35,903 nucleotides of DNA from Candidatus Shapirobacteria bacterium (GTDB lineage: Bacteria; Patescibacteria; Microgenomatia; UBA12405). Positions 1 to 8,182 of the stretch are shown here, piece after piece; position 1 is the first letter of the stretch; every line of letters begins with the position of its first letter. The position numbers and the translations under genes are program-made. The notes under the pieces are model-generated. The model had not been told where the DNA came from, made no database searches, and was given only the letters and a program-made list of their open reading frames with translations. The DNA lies in contig JAQWEN010000002.1 in assembly GCA_028704885.1 (NCBI GenBank), positions 1 through 35,903 of the forward strand, written 5' to 3'.

Positions 1-127
1 CCCATCCATTTAACTAATTCCACTCTTCCACCGTCTTTATAATAACTAGAAAATAATTCAGCAAAGCCCTCACTCCATCGACTAGAATCATTGGCATATT
101 TTGAAATTAAAGACAAATCAATTTTTC
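1..127. repeat. Terminal direct repeat, left copy (circular overlap)
   Basis: These 127 bases are identical to 35777-35903. The repeat falls inside the reading frame of the minor head protein, and joining the ends at the repeat restores one uninterrupted frame. The length of exactly 127 is a common assembler k-mer, so the repeat is most simply an assembly overlap proving circular closure rather than a biological terminal repeat. The unit genome is then 35,776 bp. Confidence 0.95.
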
Positions 128-1238
128 CACCCCTCGATACCCCAAAAAAAGTAGATAATTGATTTTTACTCCATTCTTCTACTCCCACCCCTAAATTTTT
201 GGACACTTTATTTGATAAATAGTGAGCAAATTCATGTCGAGCTAAACCAAGAGGAGAACTATCAGCCAAATAATCACTTTCAACAGCTTGACCAAAACTA
301 AAAGTATTTTGTTTAAAAGAATAAGCTGACCTACCAACTGCTACCTTTTTAAAGTTTAAATTATCATTAAATCCAAATTGATCCATTAACCTAGTAACCT
401 CATTTTTGTAAGTTGAATAATCAGCGATATTTTCTTGTTTAGTAACACTTCCAAAAACTGCCATACTGGTAGAGCGACAAAAAACATGCATTGGAGCAAA
501 ATTAACTCCAACTTGAGCTTCTGATACCTTAAATCTTTTACCATCAAGAGAACGACATATTTCAGAGGTCTTTGAATCCATTATTGCCGCATATTCATAT
601 TCTTCAACCCCTAAATCTTTATAATCTTGTAAATCAGATTGGCCAGTATAAAAAGTGTCCTCTGTAGCCACTATTCTTCTGGCATTATAAAAAGAAATTT
701 GAGCTACATGAGATAATTGGCTCGACATTTCTTGGATTGATAAACCTTGTTGAACCCCAGAAAGTAAAGTAGTTTTAACATCTCTAGCGACCTTGTCAGT
801 ATCAGCATAAAGTCTTGACGAGTAAGAACTCCCCGCAATATCAGAACTTAAGATATTGTTCATTAAATTGACAGGAACTTCAGTATTAGTGGGTAAAGTT
901 TCCCCTAAAGTCTTGGTTAAATAATCATTACGATTAAAAATATAGTGATTTTGGATATTACCCCGTATAGTTTGGTCAATTATTTTTAATTGCTTTTCAG
1001 CAATAGTTTTTTGAATATCATAAATATCTTGACCCAAAGCAGTTTTATTTAAAAGTTGTCGAAGTTGATTTTGAGAAACCCCCTCAAAATTAGGATATTT
1101 TGCTTCAATTTTTGAGAGAAAATCCTTTAATTGACGGGCATTTTCCAATCGAACCCGATTAAGGGAAGAAATAGCCGAATTTAGATTTTTCTCATCATTA
1201 AGCGACAGGTTCACCCGTCTTGTCCAATACTTTTCCAT
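1..1238 (-). CDS. Minor head protein, SPP1 gp7-like, with C-terminal HEXXH zinc-protease-like domain (N-terminal part; continues at the right end)
   Basis: The frame is open from an ATG at 1238 to the left edge and continues from 35776 down to TAG at 35727-35725, giving 429 residues on the circle. The ATG lies 41 bases inside the portal gene and follows an AAAGGA ribosome site by 5 bases; the N-terminus (MEKYWTRRV) is of the kind seen in gp7-type proteins. Residues about 215-270 carry the gp7/Mu-F signature: MDSKTSEICRSLDGK and PMHVFCRSTS (CRST at 254-257). The family joins portal to packaged DNA and scaffold inside the head. Unusually, the C-terminal third has HEFAH at residues 335-339 followed by SEGFAE (glutamates 390 and 394), an arrangement like zincin peptidases. 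The first part is a secure assignment; protease activity is inferred from the motif. Confidence 0.85.
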   Translation of the reverse strand, partial: MEKYWTRRVNLSLNDEKNLNSAISSLNRVRLENARQLKDFLSKIEAKYPNFEGVSQNQLRQLLNKTALGQDIYDIQKTIAEKQLKIIDQTIRGNIQNHYIFNRNDYLTKTLGETLPTNTEVPVNLMNNILSSDIAGSSYSSRLYADTDKVARDVKTTLLSGVQQGLSIQEMSSQLSHVAQISFYNARRIVATEDTFYTGQSDLQDYKDLGVEEYEYAAIMDSKTSEICRSLDGKRFKVSEAQVGVNFAPMHVFCRSTSMAVFGSVTKQENIADYSTYKNEVTRLMDQFGFNDNLNFKKVAVGRSAYSFKQNTFSFGQAVESDYLADSSPLGLARHEFAHYLSNKVSKNLGVGVEEWSKNQLSTFFGVSRGGKIDLSLISKYANDSSRWSEGFAELFSSYYKDGGRVELVKWM

Positions 1239-2550
1239 TCTTATCCTTTAAATCATTATAATTTGAGTTGGTTCCAATTTCTAATTCTTTTTGGGCCAAA
1301 TCAAAGATTTCATTACCGTCATTGACAAAAGATAATTGTGAAATTAAGGTTGGAGTATCGACTTTTCCATCGAGGTTGGTTATCATTTGAGATATTTCAA
1401 GGTCATTGGTTGGCAAAGTAGAAGAAACCACTACATTTATATCTTTAATAACATCATCAGTATAATAAAGTCCTAATAATTCAAGTAACCCAGTAGAAAG
1501 GTTGGTTTTCTTCTCATTAGCCTTTTGGCTGAATAAGAATAAACGATATTTCATAGCAATACCAGAAGTTGTCGAGTAAAAATTTTCATCTGAAAAATCA
1601 GGAACTTTAGCAATTCTGTGAATATCTTGTTTAATGGATTTAAGAGCTTGTTCAACTTGACCCTCATCAATGTTTTTAATTAGGTATTCCAATTTACTAT
1701 CTTTAGGGATACCAGCTAAAACTCTTGTTTTTTTCAAATCAGCTTTTTGTGTTGGGGTTAAAGTAACTCCATAAGCCAATAAAAGTGCATCTAAAAGTTC
1801 TTGACGGTCATTTAAACGACCTGATTGAACCACATTATAAAAATTAACTAAATTACGAACCAAAGAATAATCATCGTATTGGTCAGAATTATTTACAAAC
1901 TCAACGATTGGGATTTTATTACTAAAAGAATGGAGAGTGCTACTGGTAAGGGTAGGAGCTTTTTTATCATCTTGCTGACTTAAAACTACATGAGTGGTAT
2001 CAGTAAAAACATGAATTGTATAAGTAGAACCGACAACTACAAAACATCGAGCCACTAATCGAGAATCAAGTCCTGAATCCCGAATATCAAAAATGGTCCA
2101 AGGGGGGATTATTCTGTTAAACTTTTTCCCGTCAGAATTTTGAACAATTACATAACATTTACCATATTTACTCATGTTATTTAAAAGGTCTTGGTAAGAT
2201 ATTTTAAAATCAGAAAAGTCTTTTTCTTTTTTGGTTTGAAATTCAACAGGTTTAGAAGTCAAGAATGAGGTAAAAAGAGAGGTAATATAAGAGGGGTAAT
2301 TGACTAAGGTTTTATTATCTTTTGAATTATTAGGTCTAAAATCAGCCGATTGATTGGTTCCAAAGTAATAATAATCTTGATCAACACAAAATTCGTAACA
2401 CAATTTAAGTTGACTTGATAAAGCGTTTCCAAATTCTTCAGATTTAAGATAATCTTCGAATGCTTTTTTGTCCAAAACGCCATCTGTTAAAAGATTAGCT
2501 TCGACATAATTCCTTGCCACAATAGGTTTGGTGTCTTTTATGGTTATCAT
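1198..2550 (-). CDS. Portal protein (SPP1 gp6-like), 450 aa
   Basis: The portal forms the dodecameric ring at the head vertex through which DNA is packaged. Length and the conserved region around residues 80-105 (YPSYITSLFTSFLTSKPVEF, matching the family pattern of a Tyr/Lys-rich helix followed by a GKP-type turn) fit phage_prot_Gp6. Middle segments with NFYNVVQSGRLNDRQELLDA and LLLAYG are also typical of the portal stem and wing. It is followed by the minor head gene, which starts inside its last 41 bases, the usual portal-gp7 pair. No Shine-Dalgarno site is seen; an extended -10 element lies six bases before the ATG. Confidence 0.85.
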   Translation of the reverse strand: MITIKDTKPIVARNYVEANLLTDGVLDKKAFEDYLKSEEFGNALSSQLKLCYEFCVDQDYYYFGTNQSADFRPNNSKDNKTLVNYPSYITSLFTSFLTSKPVEFQTKKEKDFSDFKISYQDLLNNMSKYGKCYVIVQNSDGKKFNRIIPPWTIFDIRDSGLDSRLVARCFVVVGSTYTIHVFTDTTHVVLSQQDDKKAPTLTSSTLHSFSNKIPIVEFVNNSDQYDDYSLVRNLVNFYNVVQSGRLNDRQELLDALLLAYGVTLTPTQKADLKKTRVLAGIPKDSKLEYLIKNIDEGQVEQALKSIKQDIHRIAKVPDFSDENFYSTTSGIAMKYRLFLFSQKANEKKTNLSTGLLELLGLYYTDDVIKDINVVVSSTLPTNDLEISQMITNLDGKVDTPTLISQLSFVNDGNEIFDLAQKELEIGTNSNYNDLKDKNGKVLDKTGEPVA

Positions 2551-2556
2551 AATTTA

Positions 2557-2565
2557 ATTCTACCA
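2557..2565 (-). promoter_or_regulatory. Extended -10 element abutting the portal start (predicted leaderless)
   Basis: The minus strand reads TGG TAGAAT, then six bases (TAAATT), then the portal ATG at 2550. With the normal 6-7 base distance from -10 hexamer to start point, transcription would begin at the start codon. No -35 of good quality is visible, as expected where TGN extends the -10. Confidence 0.5.
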
Positions 2566-2569
2566 CGAC

Positions 2570-3334
2570 TTATTTTGAATTTATGAAGTTCTCAATTTCT
2601 TTTCTTATTTTAAGGTATTCTTTGGTTTTGTCAGTAAAAAATTCTGGTGGCATAATAAAAATATCTCTTACATTTCCACTTTCATACTCATTAACAGGGA
2701 TAAAATTATATTTTTCAGCTTCAATATAATCTTTCTCACAGGTAAGTAATTTACCAATACAAGCCCCACAAATAATGGGTTTAACTCCCATTTGAGCAAA
2801 TTCTCGAAATACCTGACCCTCTCCTGCCCCATAATTATAAGAGTTCATTATTTCTAAAACATCTCGATGAGAATATAAGGTTCTCCCGTTGTAAGTATTG
2901 TTAATAATCATATCCACAGGTAAATCAAATTGGTCAAGTCCATTTAAGTCGATTGGTTTATAAGAATACCCGACATAAAGTATTCGGTCTAATCTTTTTG
3001 GAACAGGTAGATTAGTTCTTTCAACAGCTATGGGTAAATAAAAAGCCTTTAAATTAGGTATATTTTCTTTTTTGAGATTATCCATAGCTAATTTATTGGA
3101 ACAAATACAAGCGATTTTCTCAAAATTATATTTTTTTACCCAGTTTAAACCTGCTTGAAAGTGATTGCCATAATTCCCGTGCCATAAAAAAATACATTTA
3201 TCTAATTGAATTTCTAGTTCGTGTCCATTTAAAACCACAGGGGCGATTTGGTCTAAATCACTATAATGCTTTTGAAAAAATTGAGAATAAACATAAGCCC
3301 CGTTATTTGTATTTGCTTGATAGAAGTAAAACAT
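2570..3334 (-). CDS. Possible GT-B-type glycosyltransferase, 254 aa
   Basis: I cannot assign a family with certainty. The protein begins with a Rossmann-like strand and NGAYVYSQFF, and near residues 170-190 has GAGEGQVFREFAQMGVKPI, which resembles the nucleotide-sugar-binding segment of GT-B enzymes (G-x-G, Phe, Glu-Ala, x-G-x-P-x-I). An intermediate strand LDRILYVGYSYKP also fits the start of a second Rossmann domain. It lies between major capsid and portal genes, which would suit a virion-decorating enzyme, but a DNA-modifying role is equally possible given the second glycosyltransferase at 24103. Its start follows TGT TATAAT by five bases, with no ribosome site. Confidence 0.45.
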   Translation of the reverse strand: MFYFYQANTNNGAYVYSQFFQKHYSDLDQIAPVVLNGHELEIQLDKCIFLWHGNYGNHFQAGLNWVKKYNFEKIACICSNKLAMDNLKKENIPNLKAFYLPIAVERTNLPVPKRLDRILYVGYSYKPIDLNGLDQFDLPVDMIINNTYNGRTLYSHRDVLEIMNSYNYGAGEGQVFREFAQMGVKPIICGACIGKLLTCEKDYIEAEKYNFIPVNEYESGNVRDIFIMPPEFFTDKTKEYLKIRKEIENFINSK

Positions 3335-3339
3335 AATTC

Positions 3340-3367
3340 ATTATAACAATACCCAAAAATAAAGCAA
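3340..3367 (-). promoter_or_regulatory. Promoter with extended -10 for the 2570-3334 gene (predicted leaderless)
   Basis: On the minus strand: TTGCTT at 3367-3362, a 16-base spacer, and TGT TATAAT with the hexamer at 3345-3340. Five bases (GAATT) separate it from the ATG at 3334. It sits directly after the capsid terminator, overlapping its T-tract. Confidence 0.6.
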
Positions 3368-3401
3368 CAAAAAACCCCGCTCTATCATTTCAAGCGGGGT
3401 T
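3366..3401 (-). terminator. Rho-independent terminator after the major capsid gene
   Basis: An 8-bp stem (AACCCCGC with GCGGGGTT, 3373-3380 and 3394-3401) with a 13-base loop is followed on the minus strand by a run of six T. It lies 18 bases after the capsid stop and isolates the capsid gene from the downstream unit. Confidence 0.85.
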
Positions 3402-3418
3402 CAAAATTACAAAATAAC

Positions 3419-4270
3419 TTAGTTGCTAGAACTGGTTATAGTAGCTTTGTAACAAAGGTCTGGGGTAATAGCCTTAGTTCCGAATTTACCAAAGAGTTCA
3501 ATGGCAAAGTCGTTGGACAAACCAATTTTTTCCATTTGGTATTGTTCCAAAACTACAGGTTGACCGACAGCTTCCTTACTGAAACAAAGGATGTCAGCAG
3601 TTTGTCTAATGTTTTCATAGACAGCGACACCGTGGAAGTAACCCATTTCACGAACAGCAGAGTTGACATTTGGAACTGTTACTTTGTCTAAGTGGTTTCG
3701 CAACTCACCGTAGGCTTCAGGAGAAAGAGTAAGAGCCAACATTGACTTATCAACACCCTCTACCCATTGGTTTTGAGTTTTGATAGCAGTTTGGATCACT
3801 TTTTCAACTTGTTTTTCGATGGCAGTGATACCAGTTAAATTAACAACAGTGGCGACACCTTCGATAACAGCAAAAAATGCTTTATCAAGGTTAACAGCTA
3901 AGACAGACACATGGTTTTTGGAGCGTTTTTCAACGATACCAGTTTCACCATACATGTTTATGTCAAATTTGTTGACTTCCTCGATAATTTCGATTGGTTG
4001 GTCGACATTCAAAGTTACTTTTCCAGTATTTTTGAGTGCTTTACCTTTACCTGCGGCACGGGCGGTTCCGTAAGTATCCACAGAAGCATTGGCAAACCTT
4101 TTAAATTCAACAGAGCCATAATCTGGAGAACCAGAATAGTTACTGTTTTTTAATATAGCAGACAAAGACGAAGCGAAAATTCCGTCAATTAAGGCGGTTT
4201 GGATTTCAAGCAATTTGTCTTTGACTTCTTGAGAAGCATCTGAAAAGATGTTTAGAGCATCAGTTCGCAT
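3419..4270 (-). CDS. Major capsid protein, HK97-fold type, 283 aa
   Basis: This would be the main shell protein. Support comes from position (own promoter and terminator, next to portal and minor head genes), length close to compact HK97-type capsids lacking a scaffold fusion, and sequence: an N-terminal helix, a stretch with TGKVTLNVDQPIEIIEEVNKFD typical of the E-loop/P-domain strand, and a C-terminal half with DKSMLALTLSPEAY and MGYFHGVAVYE, which match the A-domain pattern (a Leu/Val-rich strand, then GxxxGhxVxxx). Coding bias is less AT-rich than its neighbours, consistent with high expression. The start has AAAAGGATAAAAAAATT before the ATG, a usable ribosome site. Confidence 0.8.
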   Translation of the reverse strand: MRTDALNIFSDASQEVKDKLLEIQTALIDGIFASSLSAILKNSNYSGSPDYGSVEFKRFANASVDTYGTARAAGKGKALKNTGKVTLNVDQPIEIIEEVNKFDINMYGETGIVEKRSKNHVSVLAVNLDKAFFAVIEGVATVVNLTGITAIEKQVEKVIQTAIKTQNQWVEGVDKSMLALTLSPEAYGELRNHLDKVTVPNVNSAVREMGYFHGVAVYENIRQTADILCFSKEAVGQPVVLEQYQMEKIGLSNDFAIELFGKFGTKAITPDLCYKATITSSSN

Positions 4271-4334
4271 AATTTTTTTATCCTTTTTTTGAAAATTTTA
4301 ATAATTCCGTTTTTTCCGCTCGTCAGCGTAACAA

Positions 4335-4364
4335 ATTATAGCATTTTTTAGTGGTCGTCAACAA
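4335..4364 (-). promoter_or_regulatory. Strong promoter for the major capsid gene
   Basis: Minus strand: TTGTTG (4364-4359), 18 bases, then TGC TATAAT (hexamer 4340-4335). A second TTGACG (4361-4356) overlaps at 15-base spacing. Unlike the other late promoters this one has a leader of about 60 bases ending in AAAAGGATAAAAAAATT before the ATG, so the message should be both strongly made and ribosome-bound in the usual way. Confidence 0.75.
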
Positions 4365-4390
4365 GCAAATTGTCAAGTGGTAAGATGTGA

Positions 4391-6886
4391 TTAAACTGTC
4401 AATAGGTTATAACCCATTTGACTGCTTCTATTATTTATGGCTTCAATTACTTTTTCGGCAATAGTATCTTCCCCAATTTTCACAATTATTGTTTGACTAC
4501 CTCGATTATTATATTGGTCAAGAGGAACAACCGCTTCATCTCCTGCTTCCCCGATAAGCGCAAGGGTTGGTCCAGTAATAATTCCGCCCTCTGCTAGTTT
4601 TGGAATTGTTAATCTTGGAACTTCGCTAAAATGAATACCAGATTTACTACTTACAGAATTTATTGAACGGATAATTCCATTTATGGCGTCAATAACACCA
4701 TTAGCCAAGCCCTCAACCATAGAGAGAATTGAATTGATAATACCTTTTAAAATATCTTTTAAACCAGTCCAAACTTTAGTCCAGTTTCCAGTAAGAATAC
4801 CAGAAAATACCTCAAAGACACCTTTAATAATGTCTAAAGCCCCACTAAATACCCCAACGATAACATTCCAAATAGTAGTGAAAGTGGCTTTAACACTAGC
4901 CCACATCAATGGCCAAGCGACATCCCAGATTGGTCTAAAATTATTCCATAAGGTTACTATATTACTGATAATCATTGAGAAAACTGACCAAATATCAGTT
5001 AAAACAGATGAAATAGTCGAACGAACTTGTGCAAAGGTAGAATTGGTGTCGCCCTCGATTAACTTCCAAGCATAGGTTATAAAATCAGCAATTCCATTAA
5101 CTATTGGTTTTATAAATGACCAAATAGCATCCCAAACAGAAACTATTGTATTTTTAATTGAATCTTGATTGGCTTTCAAAAAATCACTTATACCACCAAA
5201 GATAGAAGTTACCCAACCTCTTATCATTTCTAGTTTAAAAGACAAAATTGACCAGATAGCTTCCCAAAATAAAGTCCAAGAACCCTCTAATTCAACTCTT
5301 TTTTCTTCAAACCATTCTCCAAAGCCATTTATAACCCCGATAATAGTTTCAAAAGCAATACTAAAAGTTTCCGATATAGTGGTTCCAATAGATTGCCAGA
5401 AAGTAATTAAGGTGGCTTTTATAACTTCAAAATTTGAAGTAAGGAAACTATTTAATGATTCAATGGCAGGAGTAAAGACAGCAATTAACAATTCACTTAC
5501 AGCCGATAAAGTGTCTAAAATTCCAGTAATAATAGCAGTTCCAATCTGCATACCTGCTACTATTCCATAGCCAACAAAGGTTACAAATAAAGCAGAAAGT
5601 GAATCAAAGACACTAGTTAAAGATGAACCTAAATTACTCCAAATACTAGAAAGGGAAGAAACCAAGTTTGTCCAAGAATTAGCTATTTGAACAGCAGATA
5701 CTCCCGCTTGAGTTTGAATAGCCGAAAAAACCTGTTTAGTGGATTCAGAAAGTTTAGGAAAGGTATCTTTGAACCAAGAAATAAAATTTCCAAAAGTTTT
5801 TTGTAATTGTTCTGTTAAACCATCAGCCAAAGCAGTAATTTTACCAGTATCATTTGGATCAACTCCAACCCCACTACCACCCCCGCCTTTACTTTTATCT
5901 TTGGAAGCAATAACATTCATTTTATCGAAACCTTGTAAAGTTCTAGCAAAGTCTTTGGCTGAACTATTAGCGCCATCAATAGAATCAGCAGTATCATCGA
6001 AACCACCAACCCCGCCGGCAGTAACATTAACAGAAGCCTTACCCACAATTCCGAGCATTTGTAAGAACGCCCTTAAATAATAGACAGCCACAGTTAAAGC
6101 ATTGACAATAGTAGTGAGAACCCCCGCCATAGCACCTAAAACCCCTTGTAATAATTGACCAATACTAGCTTTTAAATCTCCAAAGGCAGTTTGAAGTCTG
6201 ATTATTTTTCCTGCATCAGTCATACCTAAGGCTTCATTCATACCCCCGACATAATACCCAACCACATCAGATAAAGCGCTAATTCTTTCTTCCTCATTTC
6301 CATATTGGATTAGTTTTTTATGTGCGTCATCAATAGCGAAACCCTGACGAGTAAGAATATCAAATTGACCATTTAAGGCTTTGTTTAGAGCCTTAGCGGT
6401 ATTATAAACAGTTCCATAAGTAGAATTTAAACCATTTTCAGAAACATCTAGGTCGGCTATCATATAAGCCATTTTCTTCATTGATTCAGCCGAGATTTCA
6501 TACATAGCAGTATCTTTTAAAGCATTTGCCATTGCTTCAGATGAAACTATCCCGAAATTATCAAAAGTCTTGGTAAATTTAACCATATCATCATAGGCTT
6601 TTTGTCCGAAACCCATATTTGCCATTGATTGAGCCAAAGCCACATAAGACTGGGTCATTTCATTTGATTCTGCAATAGAACCACGAAGCATACTTGTTAA
6701 CCCACGAACCGCAAATTCAACAGCCTTGACAGCAAGTCCACCTTTTATAAATGAAGATGTTAAACCTGCCCCAACAGCCTTACCATTAGCATCGAGTGAA
6801 CCTAGTTTTGATTCAAGATTGTCTATCGCCTTTTGATTTTTTACCTGTAAATCAATCAGCACTTGTAATTTAGATGATTCTGCCAT
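4391..6886 (-). CDS. Tail tape measure protein, 831 aa
   Basis: The tape measure sets tail length and is ejected ahead of the DNA. Evidence: largest gene of the tail block, position right after the G/GT chaperones, an N-terminal coiled-coil (residues 1-45), hydrophobic membrane-like stretches (about 250-280 and 425-470), long helical Trp/Phe-rich repeats (470-740), and the very typical C-terminal motif LAEGGIITGPTLALIGEAG followed by DEAVVPL. An 831-residue protein predicts a tail of roughly 120 nm by the common 0.15 nm per residue rule. Its start is preceded by TGA TAGAAT five bases upstream; the TGA is also the stop codon of the GT frame. Confidence 0.9.
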   Translation of the reverse strand: MAESSKLQVLIDLQVKNQKAIDNLESKLGSLDANGKAVGAGLTSSFIKGGLAVKAVEFAVRGLTSMLRGSIAESNEMTQSYVALAQSMANMGFGQKAYDDMVKFTKTFDNFGIVSSEAMANALKDTAMYEISAESMKKMAYMIADLDVSENGLNSTYGTVYNTAKALNKALNGQFDILTRQGFAIDDAHKKLIQYGNEEERISALSDVVGYYVGGMNEALGMTDAGKIIRLQTAFGDLKASIGQLLQGVLGAMAGVLTTIVNALTVAVYYLRAFLQMLGIVGKASVNVTAGGVGGFDDTADSIDGANSSAKDFARTLQGFDKMNVIASKDKSKGGGGSGVGVDPNDTGKITALADGLTEQLQKTFGNFISWFKDTFPKLSESTKQVFSAIQTQAGVSAVQIANSWTNLVSSLSSIWSNLGSSLTSVFDSLSALFVTFVGYGIVAGMQIGTAIITGILDTLSAVSELLIAVFTPAIESLNSFLTSNFEVIKATLITFWQSIGTTISETFSIAFETIIGVINGFGEWFEEKRVELEGSWTLFWEAIWSILSFKLEMIRGWVTSIFGGISDFLKANQDSIKNTIVSVWDAIWSFIKPIVNGIADFITYAWKLIEGDTNSTFAQVRSTISSVLTDIWSVFSMIISNIVTLWNNFRPIWDVAWPLMWASVKATFTTIWNVIVGVFSGALDIIKGVFEVFSGILTGNWTKVWTGLKDILKGIINSILSMVEGLANGVIDAINGIIRSINSVSSKSGIHFSEVPRLTIPKLAEGGIITGPTLALIGEAGDEAVVPLDQYNNRGSQTIIVKIGEDTIAEKVIEAINNRSSQMGYNLLTV

Positions 6887-6891
6887 AATTT

Positions 6892-6900
6892 ATTCTATCA
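6892..6900 (-). promoter_or_regulatory. Extended -10 element abutting the tape measure start (predicted leaderless)
   Basis: Minus strand TGA TAGAAT followed by AAATT and the ATG at 6886. The TGN part coincides with the GT stop codon, so promoter and gene end share bases. Confidence 0.5.
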
Positions 6901-7577
6901 TTTTATTTTGATACCACGCTTTTTCATCAGTTCCTCAAATCTGTCATCATCTTGCTTCAATTCCTCTAAAGTATAGTTTTTTACTTCCTCTTTTTTGTTA
7001 GGAGTTAAAAATGGTTTCTTTGGATATTTAGCCTTTTTCGATTTACTTGATAGATAAGCATACTTAAAATAAACACCCATCAAATAATTCTGTTCATCAA
7101 TGTCAATCTGCCTTAATCTATACCCCTCATAACACTCGACCAATTCAGAAAAGGTCATTTTCTTTAATTCAGACGGAGTTATGCCGATACGAAAGGCGGT
7201 TGCTATTAACGAACCGCCGAAACTTTTTTTTTCTGTATTTCTTCCATACAGATTTTAAATTCGTTTAGTAAGGCTTGAACCCCATACTTATCAATCCATT
7301 GACAGATTTCTTCAACATTTTTGGTAGATAAACAGGAAGCCATTTTAACCAAATCCCCTAATCTATTACCAATTTTTTCACTTAATTTTTCAATAGAGCA
7401 GTCAAACATATCTTCAAGTTTTAAAAGATTGGCGGTAGTTCCATTTAAACCAAGTGGTTCAACTTGAACAACAGGAGCATTAACTATATTTTCAGCGGGA
7501 GTAACTACTAAATTTGGATTTTCAGCAACAGAGGTATTAACTGGAGCAACTTTTGGTGTTTGGTTTTCGTCTGACAT
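6898..7577 (-). CDS. Tail assembly chaperone GT (G-T fusion made by -1 frameshift), about 225 aa
   Basis: The first frame (7577 downward) is the G protein. At a run of nine A (7232-7224) a -1 slip moves ribosomes past the G stop into a second frame that reads SFGGSLIATAFRIGITPSEL and continues to TGA at 6900-6898. The second part matches the T domain of G-T chaperones (IG-ITPSEL followed by MTFSELVECYEGYR, like the family pattern of an IG-P-E-F turn and a W/M-T-P-E-L helix). The position directly before the tape measure gene and the need for two chaperone forms agree with the lambda-type system. An 86-residue reading from the ATG at 7158 would miss the conserved ITPSEL part, so the fusion is the better model. 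Confidence 0.8.
7206..7577 (-). CDS. Tail assembly chaperone G (short form), 123 aa
   Basis: This is the unshifted product, ending at TAA 9 codons after the A-run begins. The N-terminal 45 residues are Pro/Val/Asn-rich and probably disordered; residues 48-120 are helical. By analogy with lambda gpG it binds the tape measure during tail assembly in large excess over GT. There is a TAGAAT-type -10 (7612-7607) with a leader of about 22 bases, but no clear ribosome site before the ATG. Confidence 0.75.
   Translation of the reverse strand: MSDENQTPKVAPVNTSVAENPNLVVTPAENIVNAPVVQVEPLGLNGTTANLLKLEDMFDCSIEKLSEKIGNRLGDLVKMASCLSTKNVEEICQWIDKYGVQALLNEFKICMEEIQKKKVSAVR
7224..7232 (-). promoter_or_regulatory. 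-1 frameshift slippery run A9
   Basis: Nine consecutive A on the minus strand, read in frame 0 as AAA AAA AAA GTT (Lys-Lys-Lys-Val). A -1 slip on AAA codons gives AAA AGT TTC and the T domain. No strong downstream hairpin was identified, though the region after the run (CGGCGGTTCG) is locally GC-rich. Confidence 0.75.
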
Positions 7578-7637
7578 ATTTGTTTTTTTATTTAATAACT
7601 AAATTCATTCTACAATAAAATTACCTATTGTCAAAGA

Positions 7638-8024
7638 CTATCTTCGGTGTTTATGTTTTTTCTTTTTAGGTTTCATAATTGGCTCGATAATTTCAGCCTT
7701 TTTTTCTTCTGGTAAAAACCAATTATTTCCAATAAGGTAAATGGCCAGTAATTTATATTTTTCGTCAGTTTCTTCCTCATGTTCTTTTTTATGACATCGA
7801 GGGCAAAGATACTCCCCATTTTCTGGCGACTTAATCTTCTGTTTAACTTCTGGTAGTGGCTCTAAATTCTGTCTTGCCCATTCTATTTTTACTTTATGAT
7901 GACACTCTAAACGGTTGTTTCGACTGTCCTCAATATCACAGAGGTTACATCTGCCATTTTGGGCTTCATATATTTTATCTTTGGTTTCTGTGGAAAAACC
8001 GTAGCCATGCCTTTCAGCACTCAT
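7638..8024 (-). CDS. HNH endonuclease, 128 aa
   Basis: HNH core with zinc ligands: CNLCDIEDSR at residues 26-35, ECHHKVK (catalytic His pair) near 46, and CPRCHKKEH near 75-83. The C-terminus is Lys/His/Arg-rich, suited to DNA binding. It lies between tail tube and chaperone genes, a place where free-standing HNH genes insert; the surrounding late genes show no disruption. A -10-like TATAAT (8085-8080) and AAGGA precede it. It could be a homing-type nuclease or assist packaging; the tail-gene location favours a mobile gene. Confidence 0.8.
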   Translation of the reverse strand: MSAERHGYGFSTETKDKIYEAQNGRCNLCDIEDSRNNRLECHHKVKIEWARQNLEPLPEVKQKIKSPENGEYLCPRCHKKEHEEETDEKYKLLAIYLIGNNWFLPEEKKAEIIEPIMKPKKKKHKHRR

Positions 8025-8170
8025 TATTTAAGATTATCCTTAAATAAAATAGCTTAAAGTAGTCAAATTAAAATATCTTATTATAAGACAGTTTTAAAAA
8101 AATCATTATTTTTCATTTCCCCGATTTTTTGACGGCTATCAAACCTAACCGACTTTTTTAATTATCAATG

Positions 8171-8180
8171 TTATAAGACA
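8171..8180 (-). repeat. Direct repeat TGTCTTATAA (second copy at 8081-8090)
   Basis: The 10-mer occurs twice, 90 bases apart, in the gap between the tail tube and HNH genes. Each copy contains a -10-like TATAA, so the pair may be tandem promoters for the HNH gene. Apart from these and the terminator, the 8025-8224 gap shows no gene. Confidence 0.4.
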
Positions 8181-8182
8181 CA

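Noticed and set aside
1..127. Biological direct terminal repeats of a linear genome
   Set aside because: The repeat lies inside a coding frame that becomes whole only when the ends are joined, and 127 is a usual assembler overlap length.
3780..6080. Plus-strand open frames opposite capsid and tape measure genes
   Set aside because: They mirror well-supported minus-strand genes, have no ribosome sites and read as low-complexity shadows.
6898..7158. Independent 86-residue gene starting at 7158
   Set aside because: The conserved ITPSEL part lies upstream of that ATG in the same frame and links to the G gene by a -1 slip.
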